Shown here: one piece after another, positions 47,301 through 58,778 of the stretch
Layout: every line of letters begins with the position of its first letter
Position numbering within the stretch: the stretch's first letter is position 1
DNA from: Coenobita brevimanus
Taxonomy: Eukaryota > Arthropoda > Malacostraca > Decapoda > Coenobitidae
Direction of reading: 5' to 3'
DNA: 64,000 bases
NCBI GenBank assembly: GCA_032717465.1
Contig: CM064732.1
Coordinates: 27,942,330-28,006,329, forward strand
The notes under the pieces: generated by a model
Database searches by the model: none
Told to the model about the DNA's origin: nothing
What the model saw: only the letters and a program-made list of their open reading frames with translations
Position numbers and translations under genes: made by a program

Positions 47301-48052
47301 AGTGGCCCTTATTTCGTGGAGAAGAAACTCAGTGATGTCAGCTATGTCATCGCCACACCAGATCGTAGAAAGAGCAAGCAACTATGTCACATCAACATGC
47401 TAAAGTTATATCACAGGCGGGACGAAAATAATCCAGTCTGCACTGTAGCTGTTCCACCCTAGTCTGCAAGTGAAGCTCTCCCATGCAGTATGAGCCTGAG
47501 TGATAGTTTTGGGAAGAATCCTGATATCATGAATGATCTCCAGACTAAGCTTTTTCATCTACCACCCAAGGAAAGGCAGGAGTTTTCGGCATTACTGCAG
47601 GAGTACCCGCAAGTGTTCCGTGCTACTCCAGGAAGAACCACTGTGTTGATGCATGATGTCGATGTTGGAGACGCAAAGCCAATTAAATTGCCTCCTTACC
47701 GTGTGAACCCAGTGAAAGTTCCTCTCATCCAGAAGGAGCTTGGCTACCTGTTGGACCACAAGATGATTGAGCCCTGTCAGAGCGAGTGGAGTTCTCCTGT
47801 CACTCTAGTCCCTAAGCCAGGTGGGTCACAGAGGTTTTGCATCGACTACAGACGTGTTAATCAGATAGCTAAAACAGATACTTACCCTCTCCCTCGTGTG
47901 GAAGATTGCATAGACAAGATCGGAAAGGCTAGGTACATAAGTAAGTTTGATTTGTTAAAGGGATACTGGCAAGTACCTATGACTGAATGTGCTAGGGAGA
48001 TCTCATGTTCTGTAACATTAGGAAAGACATTTGCATGTTCTGTAATGCCATG
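44347..48052 (+). pseudogene. gag-pol of copy C (frameshift, stop, RT/RNase H deleted)
   Basis: Starts at ATG-ATG 44347. Gag has 33 residues more than copy A in its Gln-, Ala- and Glu-rich coiled-coil segment (from about 44512), so copy A has lost 99 bp there. The CCHC knuckle, DTGA protease and integrase zinc site are intact. A missing G near 46787, compared with copy A, shifts the frame at the second integrase Asp. Integrase continues in a second frame (46800-47462) that keeps the catalytic Glu and GPY/F module and ends at a TAG (47460-47462) where copy A has GAG. RT N-terminal sequence follows (47490 on) with 'IDYRRVN' intact. It stops at about 48050, where the sequence jumps to the region just after the copy A stop codon, so the YxDD box and RNase H are gone. 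Confidence 0.92.
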
Positions 48053-48103
48053 TACAGATTGTTTTAGAGTAATAAGACATTTCCTTTGTAAATTTCTTTT
48101 TTC

Positions 48104-48115
48104 TTTGTGGGGAGG
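48104..48115 (+). other. polypurine tract of copy C
   Basis: Same 'tttgtggggagg' as in copy A, directly before the 3' LTR. Confidence 0.8.
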
Positions 48116-48903
48116 TGTTACATAGCCTATGATTTCATCATCCTTTGTGTAATTTTAACGCACAGTATGCTGCATGTTTGATCACGAGCGTGTTCTGCCT
48201 CAGTCCCCCCCTTCTACCGTTATAGTAAAGTCGTTCTTTCTGTTATTCAGTGCGGGATTGTCGATCGTTTGTCCCCATCGCTTCATTTGCGCGTCCCTCT
48301 TACAAGTTGTGTCAGGCTCTGCTGGCCCCTATATAATGAGCTTAATCTCTGCATCATTGCCACTTAGATCTGCTCCTCATTTTGTTCACATCTCTGTCCT
48401 CCCCTGTACAGATATTATTATTGTGAGTGCTCAAGAAGTCTCCAACCATCTAGCAGCTGTGTGTAATTTGAGTATAACTGTTGTTGCATTTTTTCTTGTA
48501 CTGTATAGCATAAGTTTAATTTGTAGGCCTAGTGAAGTTTTTGTAATTCGTGTGGGGTTCTTTATGTCAGTCATTTTTGATAATAGTTTGTATCTGTAAT
48601 TATTTATCTGGCATTCACTGAGTATTATCTGGTATCTCATTTTATCAGGGCTGACTTAGATAAAATTTACTCTTGCTAATTTCGTGTTAATAGAGGCTAT
48701 TGCAGTTAACCATATATTTAACCTGTTTATTTGCCATTACATTATCTTTATGAGTCCTGAATGTTTTATTGTTAGTTTGAGCATTAAACTTTGACTTGTA
48801 ATTTTACCTAACTCTTTTGTTTTGAACCTGGAACTTTACGGGACAGTAGTGATTTTTAGCATTCTCACTTAAAGTGTACGTTATCTTTCTCTGTTCCGTA
48901 ACA
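48116..48903 (+). repeat. 3' LTR of copy C
   Basis: 788 bp; as far as I can see identical to the 5' LTR apart from the short indel. Confidence 0.93.
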
Positions 48904-49800
48904 ACATCCATCGCTTCGTCCTCACCTCCCTTTACCTACCAAGGAATTATTACCTCTCCTTCCTCCTTATTGCTATCCATCCCTCCTTTTGTCTTTCCCC
49001 GCATTTTTCCTTTACCACTTCCATTTTCTCTCTTATCTCACCTTTGTCTTCACCGTAACATCCACTCCCCTCTGTCCTCTTCTCTGTCCCTTTGCCCCCT
49101 TCTTCCCCGATCCCCTCTTTTCCCTCCCTACTCCATCCGCATCCTTTTTTCCCCACGATCCAGTTAGCTTCACTTAGTTTCATACTATCCATTATTTGTT
49201 TCTGTGATTTTTTATTATTCTGAATCAACAGGCCTCAGGTCAGCCATGGCGTTGCGGCGTAAGCGAACACGCAAAATGTTGTGGATATTCGGAACTGATG
49301 CGACTGTCTGAAAACGCTGCGACTTTATCATGGAATAATGGTGAGGATGCAAATTGATATGGAAATCCGTGCCTGGGGTGCGATGGGGATAATAGGCTAA
49401 AGATAGGTCGTGAAGATAATGAAGACCTGGCCGTTAACCCCAACTATACCATAGATATTTCCTAAGCTGAAAATAATAGTGTTGAGTTAGAAAAGAAAAT
49501 TAATACTGTTTTAAACAAAGGAAGAATGAATATATGATATACATAGACGCCTTAGTACATTATGGGTAAGTAAAACATTTCTTAACCCTTCATTCCGTTG
49601 GGTCTCTCATGCTAATATTATCGTTTGGAGGCAGCAAGAGCAAACTACTATTAAAGTGTTAGCTAGACGACGGCATTTTTTTCATTCCAATTACCTGGTT
49701 CCTCATAACTGAACTTGACCCAAATATAGTCATTGGTTCTAACCTAAAAAATTAGGTACATTCCCGTAGGTCAAGCCCTTCAAAAGCTAGAGCCCTAACC

Positions 49801-49845
<45 letters not shown>

Positions 49846-50516
49846 ACACATACAGAGCTAAACTTTTACATGCAAGTTTCGCATGCGGTAAAAATGCACC
49901 TTCACACTAAAAAAGGTAATGGAGACCATATAAGTCTTTATGTACTAAATTTCTTTCCAAGGTGAATAATTTGATTTGGTGGTACCAACAATGAATTGGA
50001 AAAGCAGTTATCATAGGTAAAGGGTTAGTAAAGACTGTTTTACCCACCTTTGCCTGGTATAACACATAAATATATTCATGACTAAAATGGTAGGTTTCTC
50101 TGAGCCTAGCAAAATCAACTGACCTTGCTTCATGTAAAAACAAAAATTAAATGCGAAATTAATGTCACAGATAGAGAAGTGATCTCGTCGCATCAATGGC
50201 GCTATTACTTTATACATTTTTTTTTTCTAGTGCTTCCTTTGGACAACCCTACTTTTCACAGGAAAGTCTTTGGATGCTTCATAGATTAATAATACTATCT
50301 CAAACTACAAATATTCTGAAAGTCTTGGCAAAACTGTAAAAGACAATCTTTTAGAAACGGAGTGGATAACGTAGAAATGAGATCGTCATGTCTGATGGTT
50401 TAATGGTATCCGTAACGAGAAGAGGGGACGGTGGGAAAGAAAGAGCAGAGGGCAAACATATGCATTTGCAGTAAAGCGAAACGGCGCGGAACTCGCATAA
50501 TTGAAATCCTTACCCT

Positions 50517-50567
<51 letters not shown>

Positions 50568-50572
<5 letters not shown>

Positions 50573-51513
50573 CACTTGAGAAAATACGGGAAACCACTTC
50601 CTTTAAAACCCTGACACCAGCTTGACACGGGAGGAAATGTGAGAGTTTGAAAGAGGTAGAATTTGAGGTGCTGGGATGATGAGATACCGAAGTTATCTAT
50701 CAGCATATCGCGTTTAAATTTTTCTCAATATGCCTTGATAGAAAGTCATCAACCCCCCCCCCTCTCTCTCTCTCTTGTCCGATGTTACTGTAGCTGTCTA
50801 TACTTCAGTTTCTTCCCTTAAGTCATATTATCATTGACTGTCTTGAGTGGCCTGGAAGTAACATTTTTTTTTACAACTTGTTTTTCCAGATGAACTTAGA
50901 AAGACTAAATGTATCATTTGTCAGGTATTTACTTTCCCAGTTTTAAGATATTTCCCTAGCCCAGACAAACCAAACCAGTCTTGTTTCATCTAACTAACTT
51001 ATCCAAACCCAGCCTAACTTACATCAGTCCAACGTACCTACTCATACCCAACCTAACTTATTCCAGCATAAACCTCTCTATAAACAGAGGCAGGACCAGT
51101 ACATGCCGAGACAGTGGTGCGGTATTTGAAGTTTGCATGATGTCAAGTAGTTGGCCAGGTTCGTTCTCGGCAAATATGTAGCACAATAAGGCTATAGATT
51201 GAAGTTTCAAGGCAAGAACAAAGAGATGTTCAAGCAACTTTAGCGCAATTCATGTCTGTTACATCGTAAACTATCGAGAAAATAGTATGACTGATTTTTT
51301 TTTTTTTTTTTCGTGAGTTGCTGGCCATTACCTTATATATTACCACTTCCAAGAAATTAAGTGAAACAATTTTATTCTTATAAAGCAGGCTTACCCCTTA
51401 AGAGGCAACTGTATAATGTACCTAATACTTTAACACTGAACAAATAAATATTCATTTATGATCGCCAGTCATGATATATAAAGTGTGTCCTGGGACCCGA
51501 CGTACTAATATAA
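50568..51513. other. non-coding DNA
   Basis: Follows the tandem duplication. A stretch at about 50990-51070 repeats 'cctaactta'-like words loosely. No gene recognised. Confidence 0.55.
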
Positions 51514-51701
51514 CCCATTAGCTCCCAGGGTTCCCTTGTGAGGGATTGTGCTGGAAAAGTACTAAGAGGATTGGCGGATTGCCCTCCGCTTATCGGTTCG
51601 GAGTCGCGAAGTTCATAGGTTCCTACCCAGGGGTTCCGTCTTTTTTAACTTTCGAAAATGCCCAGTTCCGTCTTATACTGAGGAAATTGGACGCAAATGC
51701 G
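51514..51701 (+). mobile_element. small TTAA-type MITE, copy 2 (188 bp)
   Basis: Left terminus CCCATTAGCTCCCAG after ATAA (51510-51513); right terminus GGACGCAAATGCG before TTAA (51702-51705). The interior 'cttatcggttcggagtcgc' core matches copies 1 and 3. The left flank is one base off TTAA and the right terminus has two mismatches, so it is moderately old. Confidence 0.8.
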
Positions 51702-51705
51702 TTAA

Positions 51706-53077
51706 GGAAGTAATTCCTCCCTTATTCTGATTTTTTTTAAATGCCGCTTTAACATACGTTAAAATCTGAATCGTCTCGTAGCTACATTTACTGAAAACCT
51801 TATGAATGAAAATGGTCTCCTTCGTATTTCAACCATTAGGTCATTGGTAGTTATAGGTCTGTAACGGTTGAGACTTGGGCTCATGTTGATAATTGCATGA
51901 TTTTGCTCAAAAACAGCCCTGGAATCATATCCTGAAGTTAGTAAGACAATTCCAAGGACACCTTATATATTAAACATGTGTACAGTTTAAAGCAAATCTA
52001 TCTTCCCAAAATATTGTAAAAATGTCTCACAAAGGCGAAACATCCTAGGGACACATTTTCCGCAGAGTTACATTCTTAATGTTTGCCTAATTGTATACTG
52101 TATTCAGACAAAACTGGGTAAGAGGCCATTTCATAGACGGTAGCTTACGTTTTCTTAATGAATTATCATCGTATACATTAGGGTATTTCATCATGTACAA
52201 GTCCTGTTAGTAAATGGCACTCTATAAAAAGATGACTAACGCTTCCATAAACCCCAACAAATACAATCCGTCGTAATTCCCCAAGAAATACTGTAGGTAC
52301 AGTATAATATTTTTAAGCATCTAGCCTTAGTTGTCATGCCTTCCCAAACCTAGATCATCTCTTAAAGTAGCTTAAAATAAAAGCTAACACGTTAATACAC
52401 AATAAAAAATCGAGTTCCTATTCTTCTTTCCCTTTTCCTTCATTTCTTCTTCTTCTTCCGTTTCTTCTTCTTCTTCTTCCGTTTCTTCTTCTTCTTCTAT
52501 TTTCTTCATCATCATCTTTTTTCTTAGATACCTCTAACTCTAAAATGACAAGGCCAATCATGTTTTGTTTTTTTTCCCATAAAAGAATTTCATTCTCCGC
52601 TGGTCGGAAGCACAAAAGACATTGCCTGAAAAAATAAGTGAAAGATTATAGGTGAACTTTTATACTTTTAAATTCAGACAATCTTTGGTAGAAGGGTAGA
52701 GAGTGTAGATAGGTTAAGTCTTTCAATTATGAGAATAATATCTCAAAATTTTATGTTATAGGACAGTGTCAAACTTTCGGCCATTACTCAAGAAAAGATT
52801 GCTTGTATTAAACTTGTAATTATTTAGTATCAGCTAGAGATAAAATTATTTAATTTCAAGAACAAGTGGAGAAAGGAAAAGGTCACATAACAAGGTCAAC
52901 TGAAAGATTTTGGACGAAATATGAACCAAACATAGTCAAGGGATTAATGGTCTGATGATAAAGCATGACATATATGAGAACAACCGGTTAAAGGTCAAGG
53001 TCACAGGTAACTTTAAGTATTCCACCAGATAAGGACTCTCAGGACTTACTAGTCATGAAAGCTAATAATTATCAAAC
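51706..53077. other. non-coding DNA with (CTT)n
   Basis: AT-rich unique sequence. A CTT/TTC-rich tract at 52422-52515 gives the only long frame (Arg- and Glu-rich, minus). No gene recognised. Confidence 0.6.
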
Positions 53078-53085
53078 CTATTTGC

Positions 53086-54064
53086 CAGTGGCGTACCTGA
53101 GGGAGGGCGGGGGCGGGGGGCTCTTTGAAACTGTCCCCCTGGCCCCCAGTAGTGAGGGGGCCCAAAAAGCCTTAAAAATTTATAAGTTTTTTATTAATAT
53201 TTAAAAATATATATATTTATCATCCCGATAATCCCGGCTCAGATATTAGATAAGTTTTGAGAATGGAATATCTGGTAACTTGTAGCCAAGCGGCAGGCCT
53301 AAACCTTGGCCTAAACCTTCCGATACATTCGAGACACGTCTCACGGTCTCAGTCGTCACCTGACATTGAAACCGGTGGGTGCAAAGCCCCCGGCTCTTGA
53401 AAATTGGCTTTTATAACAAACATCAGTACTGTCTACGACTAACCGTGAGTATAAATAATTGGAAATACTTTCTATTGTAATACTGTATATAAATATATAT
53501 TTATTTTTCGATTTTGTAATTTTACGGAGTTGAGAGGCTTACAGGACAATATTTAGAAGTTGCTGTAACTGGTTTTTAATGACCAAAATTCATTTCCCTG
53601 ATGTGTTTTACAATATTATTAAAGCTTTAATGAATCTGATAATTGTTTTTGGTGCTGATGAGTTAGCTTTACCTTAGATTAGGTTAGGCTCGATAGGGTG
53701 AGGTTAGGTGGGTTGCTACATCGTAACATCAGCATCAAAAATAATTACCAGCTTCATTAATAACACTGTAAAACACACCAGAAAAATGTACTTTGGTAAT
53801 TAAAAACCAGTTATGGCAAGGATTACGAATGTTAAACTGTTGCACTATAAAGCCTGCCCACAGTTCTCTTACAGTATACCTAAGGCAGGCCCTATCTTTT
53901 TTGGGGCCCCCTATATTTTGATTTGATTTGGGCTTTTTTATCAACTACGTGGTGGAGCATGTTTGTTCCTTGCAAATCTTTTTCATCAAATCTCACTAGA
54001 TATTGGAAGGGGGCCCCGCAAAGAACCTAGCCCCCTGGGCCCCAAATCTCTAGGTACACCCTTG
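53086..54064. mobile_element. hAT-like non-autonomous transposon (979 bp)
   Basis: Terminal inverted repeats CAGTGGCGTACCT (left) and CAAGGGTGTACCT (right end read inward) are flanked by 8-bp copies CTATTTGC (53078-53085) and CCATTTGC (54065-54072), 7 of 8 identical. 8-bp duplications and CAGTGGCGTA-type ends fit hAT-related DNA transposons. G/C-rich subterminal stretches ('gggggcc' types) lie at both ends. No transposase frame is present. An internal palindrome is listed separately. Confidence 0.75.
53566..53813. repeat. internal palindrome of the hAT-like element
   Basis: The arm at 53566-53661 ('taactggtttttaat' to 'ggtgctgatga') is the imperfect reverse complement of 53727-53813 ('catcagcatcaaaaa' to 'ttaaaaaccagtta'), with a spacer of about 65 bp. 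Arms are about 90 bp with roughly 80% pairing by eye. Confidence 0.8.
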
Positions 54065-54072
54065 CCATTTGC

Positions 54073-54590
54073 TATTGCACTTTGACCAGAAAGATCCTGC
54101 TCCATCACTAATGACCCATGGTTGGATCTTGCAGAATGGACATAATATGCCTCTGAGCCCTGCATGGCCAGCACTGCCACGAGAGCTGCAGCATATTCTG
54201 AAAAACGAGAGATTGCCAGATGGGGACACAGGAATCTGAAAGTGGTAGTAATGATGATACTGATGATCAAGATGAGATCTAAGATGTTGATGATTTGTAT
54301 GGTGACTTAATTTCCCAGCTGAACCGATGCACTAAACAATTTCAGATATGATTTTAAAGTGAACCACAATAAATGCAATGAACTGCATTTAATACAGTTT
54401 AAATAACTATTTACTTCAAATAATGAACATGTGCCAAATACATTGTACTGAATTTTCTAGAAATGCATCTCATAGGTTTATAAAATTGAGTGCATGGTCT
54501 GGAAGGTTTATGTAAAGGTTGTATATAATCTGTTCAACTTTCTTGATCTCTAATGTAGCAATAAATTTATTGAATCCAAACATCTAAGTT
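54073..54590. other. non-coding DNA
   Basis: Nothing recognised. A 94-codon minus-strand frame at 53986-54270 overlaps the end of the hAT-like element and has no visible domain. Confidence 0.5.
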
Positions 54591-55044
54591 TCATGGAGGT
54601 GTTTTACGATATCTCACAGACATTTAATAATATGATTTACCATTTTCTAGGCCAAGGAATGGATTTAGTGACCCCAAAAACCTATATTTACGCACCAATA
54701 TCATGTGTTTCTGTCAATTAGCAGGAGATATGGAAGAAATACGATAACTGAGCTTCCATATTGACCCCTGACATGTTCATAGCTACTGATGTGTCAACAA
54801 TCTGGCTTTCTTTAATGCAGGAACTAGATTCAGTGACCTGAAAAACCTATAATTAGACACAAAGATCATGATTTTAGGGCACTTAGGAGATATGGAAAAT
54901 ATATGATTTTTTTTTTTTTTTTTTCAGGAATCCGCCTCCCCTGCATTTCACATCTCAAGAACATGCAGTAATACACTTTATTGTGGCCAGAACTGATATC
55001 AGTGACCTTAAAAACCTATATACAGAAATCAAGATCATATACAG

Positions 55045-55048
<4 letters not shown>
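54591..55048. repeat. degenerate ~166-bp tandem repeat, 3 units
   Basis: The anchor 'agtgacc', two bases, then 'aaaaacctata' occurs at 54667, 54832 and 55001 (spacing 165 and 169), followed each time by 'atcatg'/'atcata'. 'ggagatatgga' follows in the first two units. The third unit runs into (TA)n. Satellite-like, decayed, and in no continuous frame. Confidence 0.75.

Positions 55049-55120
<72 letters not shown>
55049..55120. repeat. (TA)n at the 3' end of LINE copy c
   Basis: About 36 TA repeats, joining the last base of the LINE 3' UTR; either its tail or the target. Confidence 0.97.
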
Positions 55121-55124
<4 letters not shown>

Positions 55125-55551
55125 GCTAGGAAGAAGGAACCAAAGGCCATGATCCTACAATAACTGTTCCTTCCAAGAGAAAAACAAAATACAAGATAGA
55201 ATCAAATTCAAGATCCGATCATTTTGAGATGCCTGGACACACTGCGTTTGAAAGACTGGAGACCATAGCTAGCAGGAAATACAGAGAGAGGGAGACAGTT
55301 CCAGAGTTGACCTGTTGCCTAAATGAAGGACTGAGAGTAACGATTAACTCTTGCATTAGAGAGCTGGACATAAAAGGGATGAGAGTTAGCTACTAGACAG
55401 GTGTTATGCGCCTGTTGTAGAGGTGGAGGGATGCAAGCAGACAATTCAGAGAAGCAGTGACCATTGAAGTTGCGAAGGAAAAGAGATAAAGATGCAACAG
55501 TGCAGCGAAGAGACAGAGGTTGAAGGGAGACTGTAAGAGGATGAAAGTTAA

Positions 55552-56325
55552 CCCAAGGCGTCCTGATGACGTATGGATACGTCACCACCTTTCGTCACGG
55601 TGACACCCGATGACGTATCCATACGTTGTGCAATTGCGAGGTCCATCATTTGCACATTTTTCAAGTTTCATGGGCGATTTTTGGTACACATATGTGGGAG
55701 ACCTTCCTCTACCCAATGCCGGGCAGGGATAATGCCTGGCCCCACCTGGCCCCCCCTCCCCCCCAGCATGCCATTTTCTCTGCAACTCACCTGTTAGCAG
55801 TGACCTGGCCAGTAAAGACATGTCACACCATGGTGTCACCAATGACGAAATTCAAGGTGAAAGTGATTCTTGAGGTGTAGGACAAAGGAAGAAATAAGCC
55901 AGAGGAAGAATCAAGCAGAAGTGATGAGGCGGTAATGTCATAAAAGAAGGTGCCATATGCTGATGTTTGTGGTGAGTGAACAATGCTTATATCACCTATA
56001 TTATTGTCTGAAAACCAATATACTCTTGTACTACATATAAATTTGTACCAAATAAATAAATATCTAACCAGTTATCAATGGTTTGGAATAGCTACCCCTC
56101 CCATAGAAAACGTTTTCTCTCTAGTCTAGCCTGAGAGAACACAGTAACAAGGTAATGGTACTCTTACTTCTACCGTATTTCTAAACTCAAATGAGCACTT
56201 TCTCTCTGAGTTTTCGATGGTTCTCATAAATAGTGGAGGTTTTAGCCAAAAAAAAACTTGTCGAAAATCTGCCAGGATTGAGGGGGGGGGGGTCAGTGGT
56301 GAAAAATCTGCCAGGACACGGCGGG
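55552..56325 (+). mobile_element. piggyBac-like MITE, 774 bp, in LINE copy c
   Basis: Flanked by TTAA on both sides (55548-55551 and 56326-56329), with ends CCC...GGG. LINE sequence is continuous across it, and LINE copy b keeps the uninterrupted TTAA at about 13962. The left end reads CCCAAGGCGTCC and the right end, inward, CCCGCCGTGTCCTGG, sharing a CCC-GTCC pattern. It contains subterminal 'gatgacgtat' palindromes. No coding frame; a second copy lies at 62021-62798 in reverse orientation. Confidence 0.88.
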
Positions 56326-56589
56326 TTAATTAGACGAAAAGCATTTGACTCCACCCCATTGAGAAGAGCACACATGAGAGTTGTACTCCACACAGGGGCG
56401 GATAAAACCCGTGTGTAGAGTCAACAATTCTGCAGGGGTAACGAAAGTACGGAGTCAACTTAGCACACTTAATCTCTTGGAAGCAGATTTTATGAGATGT
56501 AATATGATCTTTCCAAGATAAATCCCGAGTGAATGAAAACCCAAGCATGTTCAAGGATGATGCAGGACTAAGCTGAATATTATTAAACA

Positions 56590-57522
56590 TTAGTGGGTAT
56601 ACCTGTGGAAGATTTTGTCGGTTGATAGGTGTAAACTCTGAGTCTGTGATGCATTAAAAACAACAAGATTATTTTTACCCCAGTCAGAGATATGAGCCAA
56701 GTCAGACATTAGGTGTGCCATAGCCTCATCCCTTGCTTGTTGAAGTAACTGCTGAGATGGACGTTGTGGGAACCAAATGGAAAGGTGAAAGATAGAGTCA
56801 TCAATGTACAAGTGGATAGGGTTAGATGTACAGCTTAGAAGGTCATTGATGAATAAAAGGAAGAGAGTTGGTGATAGGACAGAGCTCTGAGGAGCACCAC
56901 TGTTGATAGGTCTAGGAGAAGAACGATGGCCATCTACAACAGCAGCTATTGAATAACCAGAAAGGAAACTAGAGATAAAGGCACAGATGGAATGATAGAA
57001 ATCATAAGAGGGCAGTTTAGAAATTAAAGACTTATGCCAGACACGATCGAAAGCCTTTGAGATGTCAAGTGCAATGGCAAAGCTTTTGCTATAGACCTGA
57101 AAGGAGGATGACCAGGAGTCTGACAGATAGGTGAGAAGATCGCCAGTGGAGCGTCCCTGATGGAACCCATACTGACGATCAGAAAGAAGGTTGTGATAGG
57201 AAAGATGCTTTAAAAAATTTCTATTAAGAATTGACTCGAAAACTTTTGAAATACAGGATGTTAATGCAACTGGACGATAGTTAGAGGGTTGGGAATGGTC
57301 ACCCTTCTTTGGGACTGGCTGAATGAAAGCAAACTTCCAGCAAGAAGGAAAGGTACAAGTTGATAGACAAAAGTGAAAGAGCTTACCTAGGAAGGATGTT
57401 AGCACAGAAGCACAGTTCTTGAGGACAACAGGAGGGACTCCATCAGGCCCATATGCCTTGTTAGTATTGAGGCTAGTGATGGCAGGAAATACATCAGCTG
57501 AAAAAATTTTAATGTCAGCCAT
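56590..57522 (-). pseudogene. Jockey-like LINE reverse transcriptase, copy c
   Basis: 310-codon open minus-strand frame. Blocks in order: 'NTNKAYGPDGVPPVVLKN' (RT start), 'FIQPVPKKGDHSQPSNYRPV', 'RQYGFHQGRSTGDLLTYL', motif A 'ALDISKAFDRVWH', 'SGAPQSSVLSPTLFLLFIND' (one Gly lost from the usual PQGSVLSP) and catalytic 'LYIDDSIFHL' (Tyr-Ile-Asp-Asp in place of the usual Tyr-Ala-Asp-Asp). The catalytic Asp residues are kept. The frame is lost near 56590, where the thumb region continues in another frame (56590-56330). Confidence 0.9.
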
Positions 57523-58043
57523 GAGGAAGTCAGAGGGGGGAAGTGATGGAGGAACAGTACCGGAATCGTCTAAGGTGGAATTAGAGGAGAAAGTCTGAGT
57601 GAAGAGATCTGCTTTATCAGTAGAAGAAATAGCTACAGAACCATCAGAGTAGAAAAGAGGAGGGAAGAAGGATGAGGTAAAGTTGTTAGAAAGGTTTTTG
57701 GCAAGGTGTCAGAAGGAGCGGGAAGAATTCGAATTGGAGGTTTGAGAGCATTTAGTACGGATGAAATTATTGTTAGCAGAGCGAAGAACAGACTCAGCAC
57801 GATTCCAGGCAGAAGCATAAAAAGATGTGATTGAGGGTGGGTTGGCTCCAGTACCTTTCATAGGCCATCTCCTTGTTGTGGACAACATTAGAACAAGCGT
57901 GATTAAACCAAGGCTTTCTTGCATTAGTCAAAGGATATGAGAAAGGAATGTATGCTTCCATGCCAGAGAGAATAACCTTCATAATGCACAAGGCACACTC
58001 AGATGGCTTCCCGCCATGGAAGCAATAATCATTCTAGGGATAA

Positions 58044-58655
58044 TCAAAGAAATACTGCCTGAGGAGCCTCGAAGTCTGTTGCTCCAAAGTGCAACAGATG
58101 ACATTTCTTTGGAGGGTCCACAGGCCACACTGGAGTGATAGGACAGATTAAGGTAACAAGGTTGTGATCGGAGGAGCCCAGTGGAGAGAAAAACTTATCA
58201 GTGTAAGCAGAAGGATTAGTTGTAAGGAAGAGATCGAGTATGTTGGAGCTCTCTCCATGGTGGTCAAGGATACAAGTAGGGTGCTGTACAAGCTGCTCTA
58301 GGTCATTAAGGATACAAAAGATATAGGCTTGTTCACGAGGTGGATCAGTGAAAGGAGAGGAGAGCCAAAGGTGGTGGTGAACATTGAAATCTCCTAGAAT
58401 GGAGATTTCAGAGAAAGGAGAAATGGATAGAATGTGCTCCAACGTGGAAGTAAGATAGTCTAAGAATTTTTGATAGTCAGTAGAATTAGGCAATAAGTAA
58501 ACAGCACAGATATATTTAGTCAGAGAAGAGCAGGATAGCCGAGGCCACAGTGTACAGAATTCAGAAGAATCGAGTTCAGGAACACAAGAGCAAGGTATGT
58601 CGTCACGAATATATACACAACAGCCACCTTTGACTTTGAAATGAGTATAGAGAAA
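58044..58655 (-). pseudogene. Jockey-like LINE endonuclease, copy c
   Basis: 149-codon minus-strand frame with 'ISILGDFNVHHHLW' (the catalytic Asp and Asn block), 'SNILDLFLTTNPS' and 'LGSSDHNLVTL' (Asp-His block), all typical of apurinic-type endonucleases of Jockey-like LINEs. Upstream sequence to about 58655 reads 'KSKVAVVYIF'-like, matching the family's N-terminal half, after which (TA)n cuts it off. Confidence 0.85.
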
Positions 58656-58658
58656 GTA

Positions 58659-58660
<2 letters not shown>

Positions 58661-58707
<47 letters not shown>

Positions 58708-58744
58708 AGTGTGTGTGTGTGTGTGTGTATGTGAGTGTGTATAT

Positions 58745-58778
<34 letters not shown>
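58661..58778. repeat. (TA)n, (GT)n, (GA)n composite
   Basis: About 15 TA, then about 25 GT-type repeats with interruptions, then about 12 GA repeats, at the broken 5' end of LINE copy c. Confidence 0.97.

Larger units (their letters stand above)
43474..48903 (+). mobile_element. Gmr1-like LTR retrotransposon, copy C (defective)
   Basis: A 5430-bp element of the same family as copy A. LTRs are 792 bp (43474-44265) and 788 bp (48116-48903). They appear identical except for one 4-base indel near 43590 / 48230, so insertion is very recent. Target duplication ACAT (43470-43473 and 48904-48907); the uninterrupted site is in unit 1 near 39735. Gag is complete, but pol has a 1-base deletion, a nonsense change and a deletion of about 880 bp covering most of RT and all of RNase H. 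Confidence 0.93.
55121..58660 (-). mobile_element. Jockey-like LINE, copy c (best preserved)
   Basis: Minus-strand element with endonuclease at 58655-58044, linker 58043-57523, RT 57522-56590, C-terminal part 56589-56330 and 55547-55320, and 3' UTR ending 'cttcctagcataa' at 55121. A 774-bp MITE interrupts the C-terminal part at TTAA. The 5' end is truncated inside the endonuclease at a (TA)n tract. Several frameshifts exist (between EN and RT, and after 56590), so it is inactive. Copies a, b and d are relatives. Confidence 0.9.

Noticed and set aside
53680..53732. 'ttaggttagg'-like words suggesting arthropod telomere repeat (TTAGG)n
   Set aside because: Only a few degenerate units, in the loop of the hAT-like palindrome; not an array.
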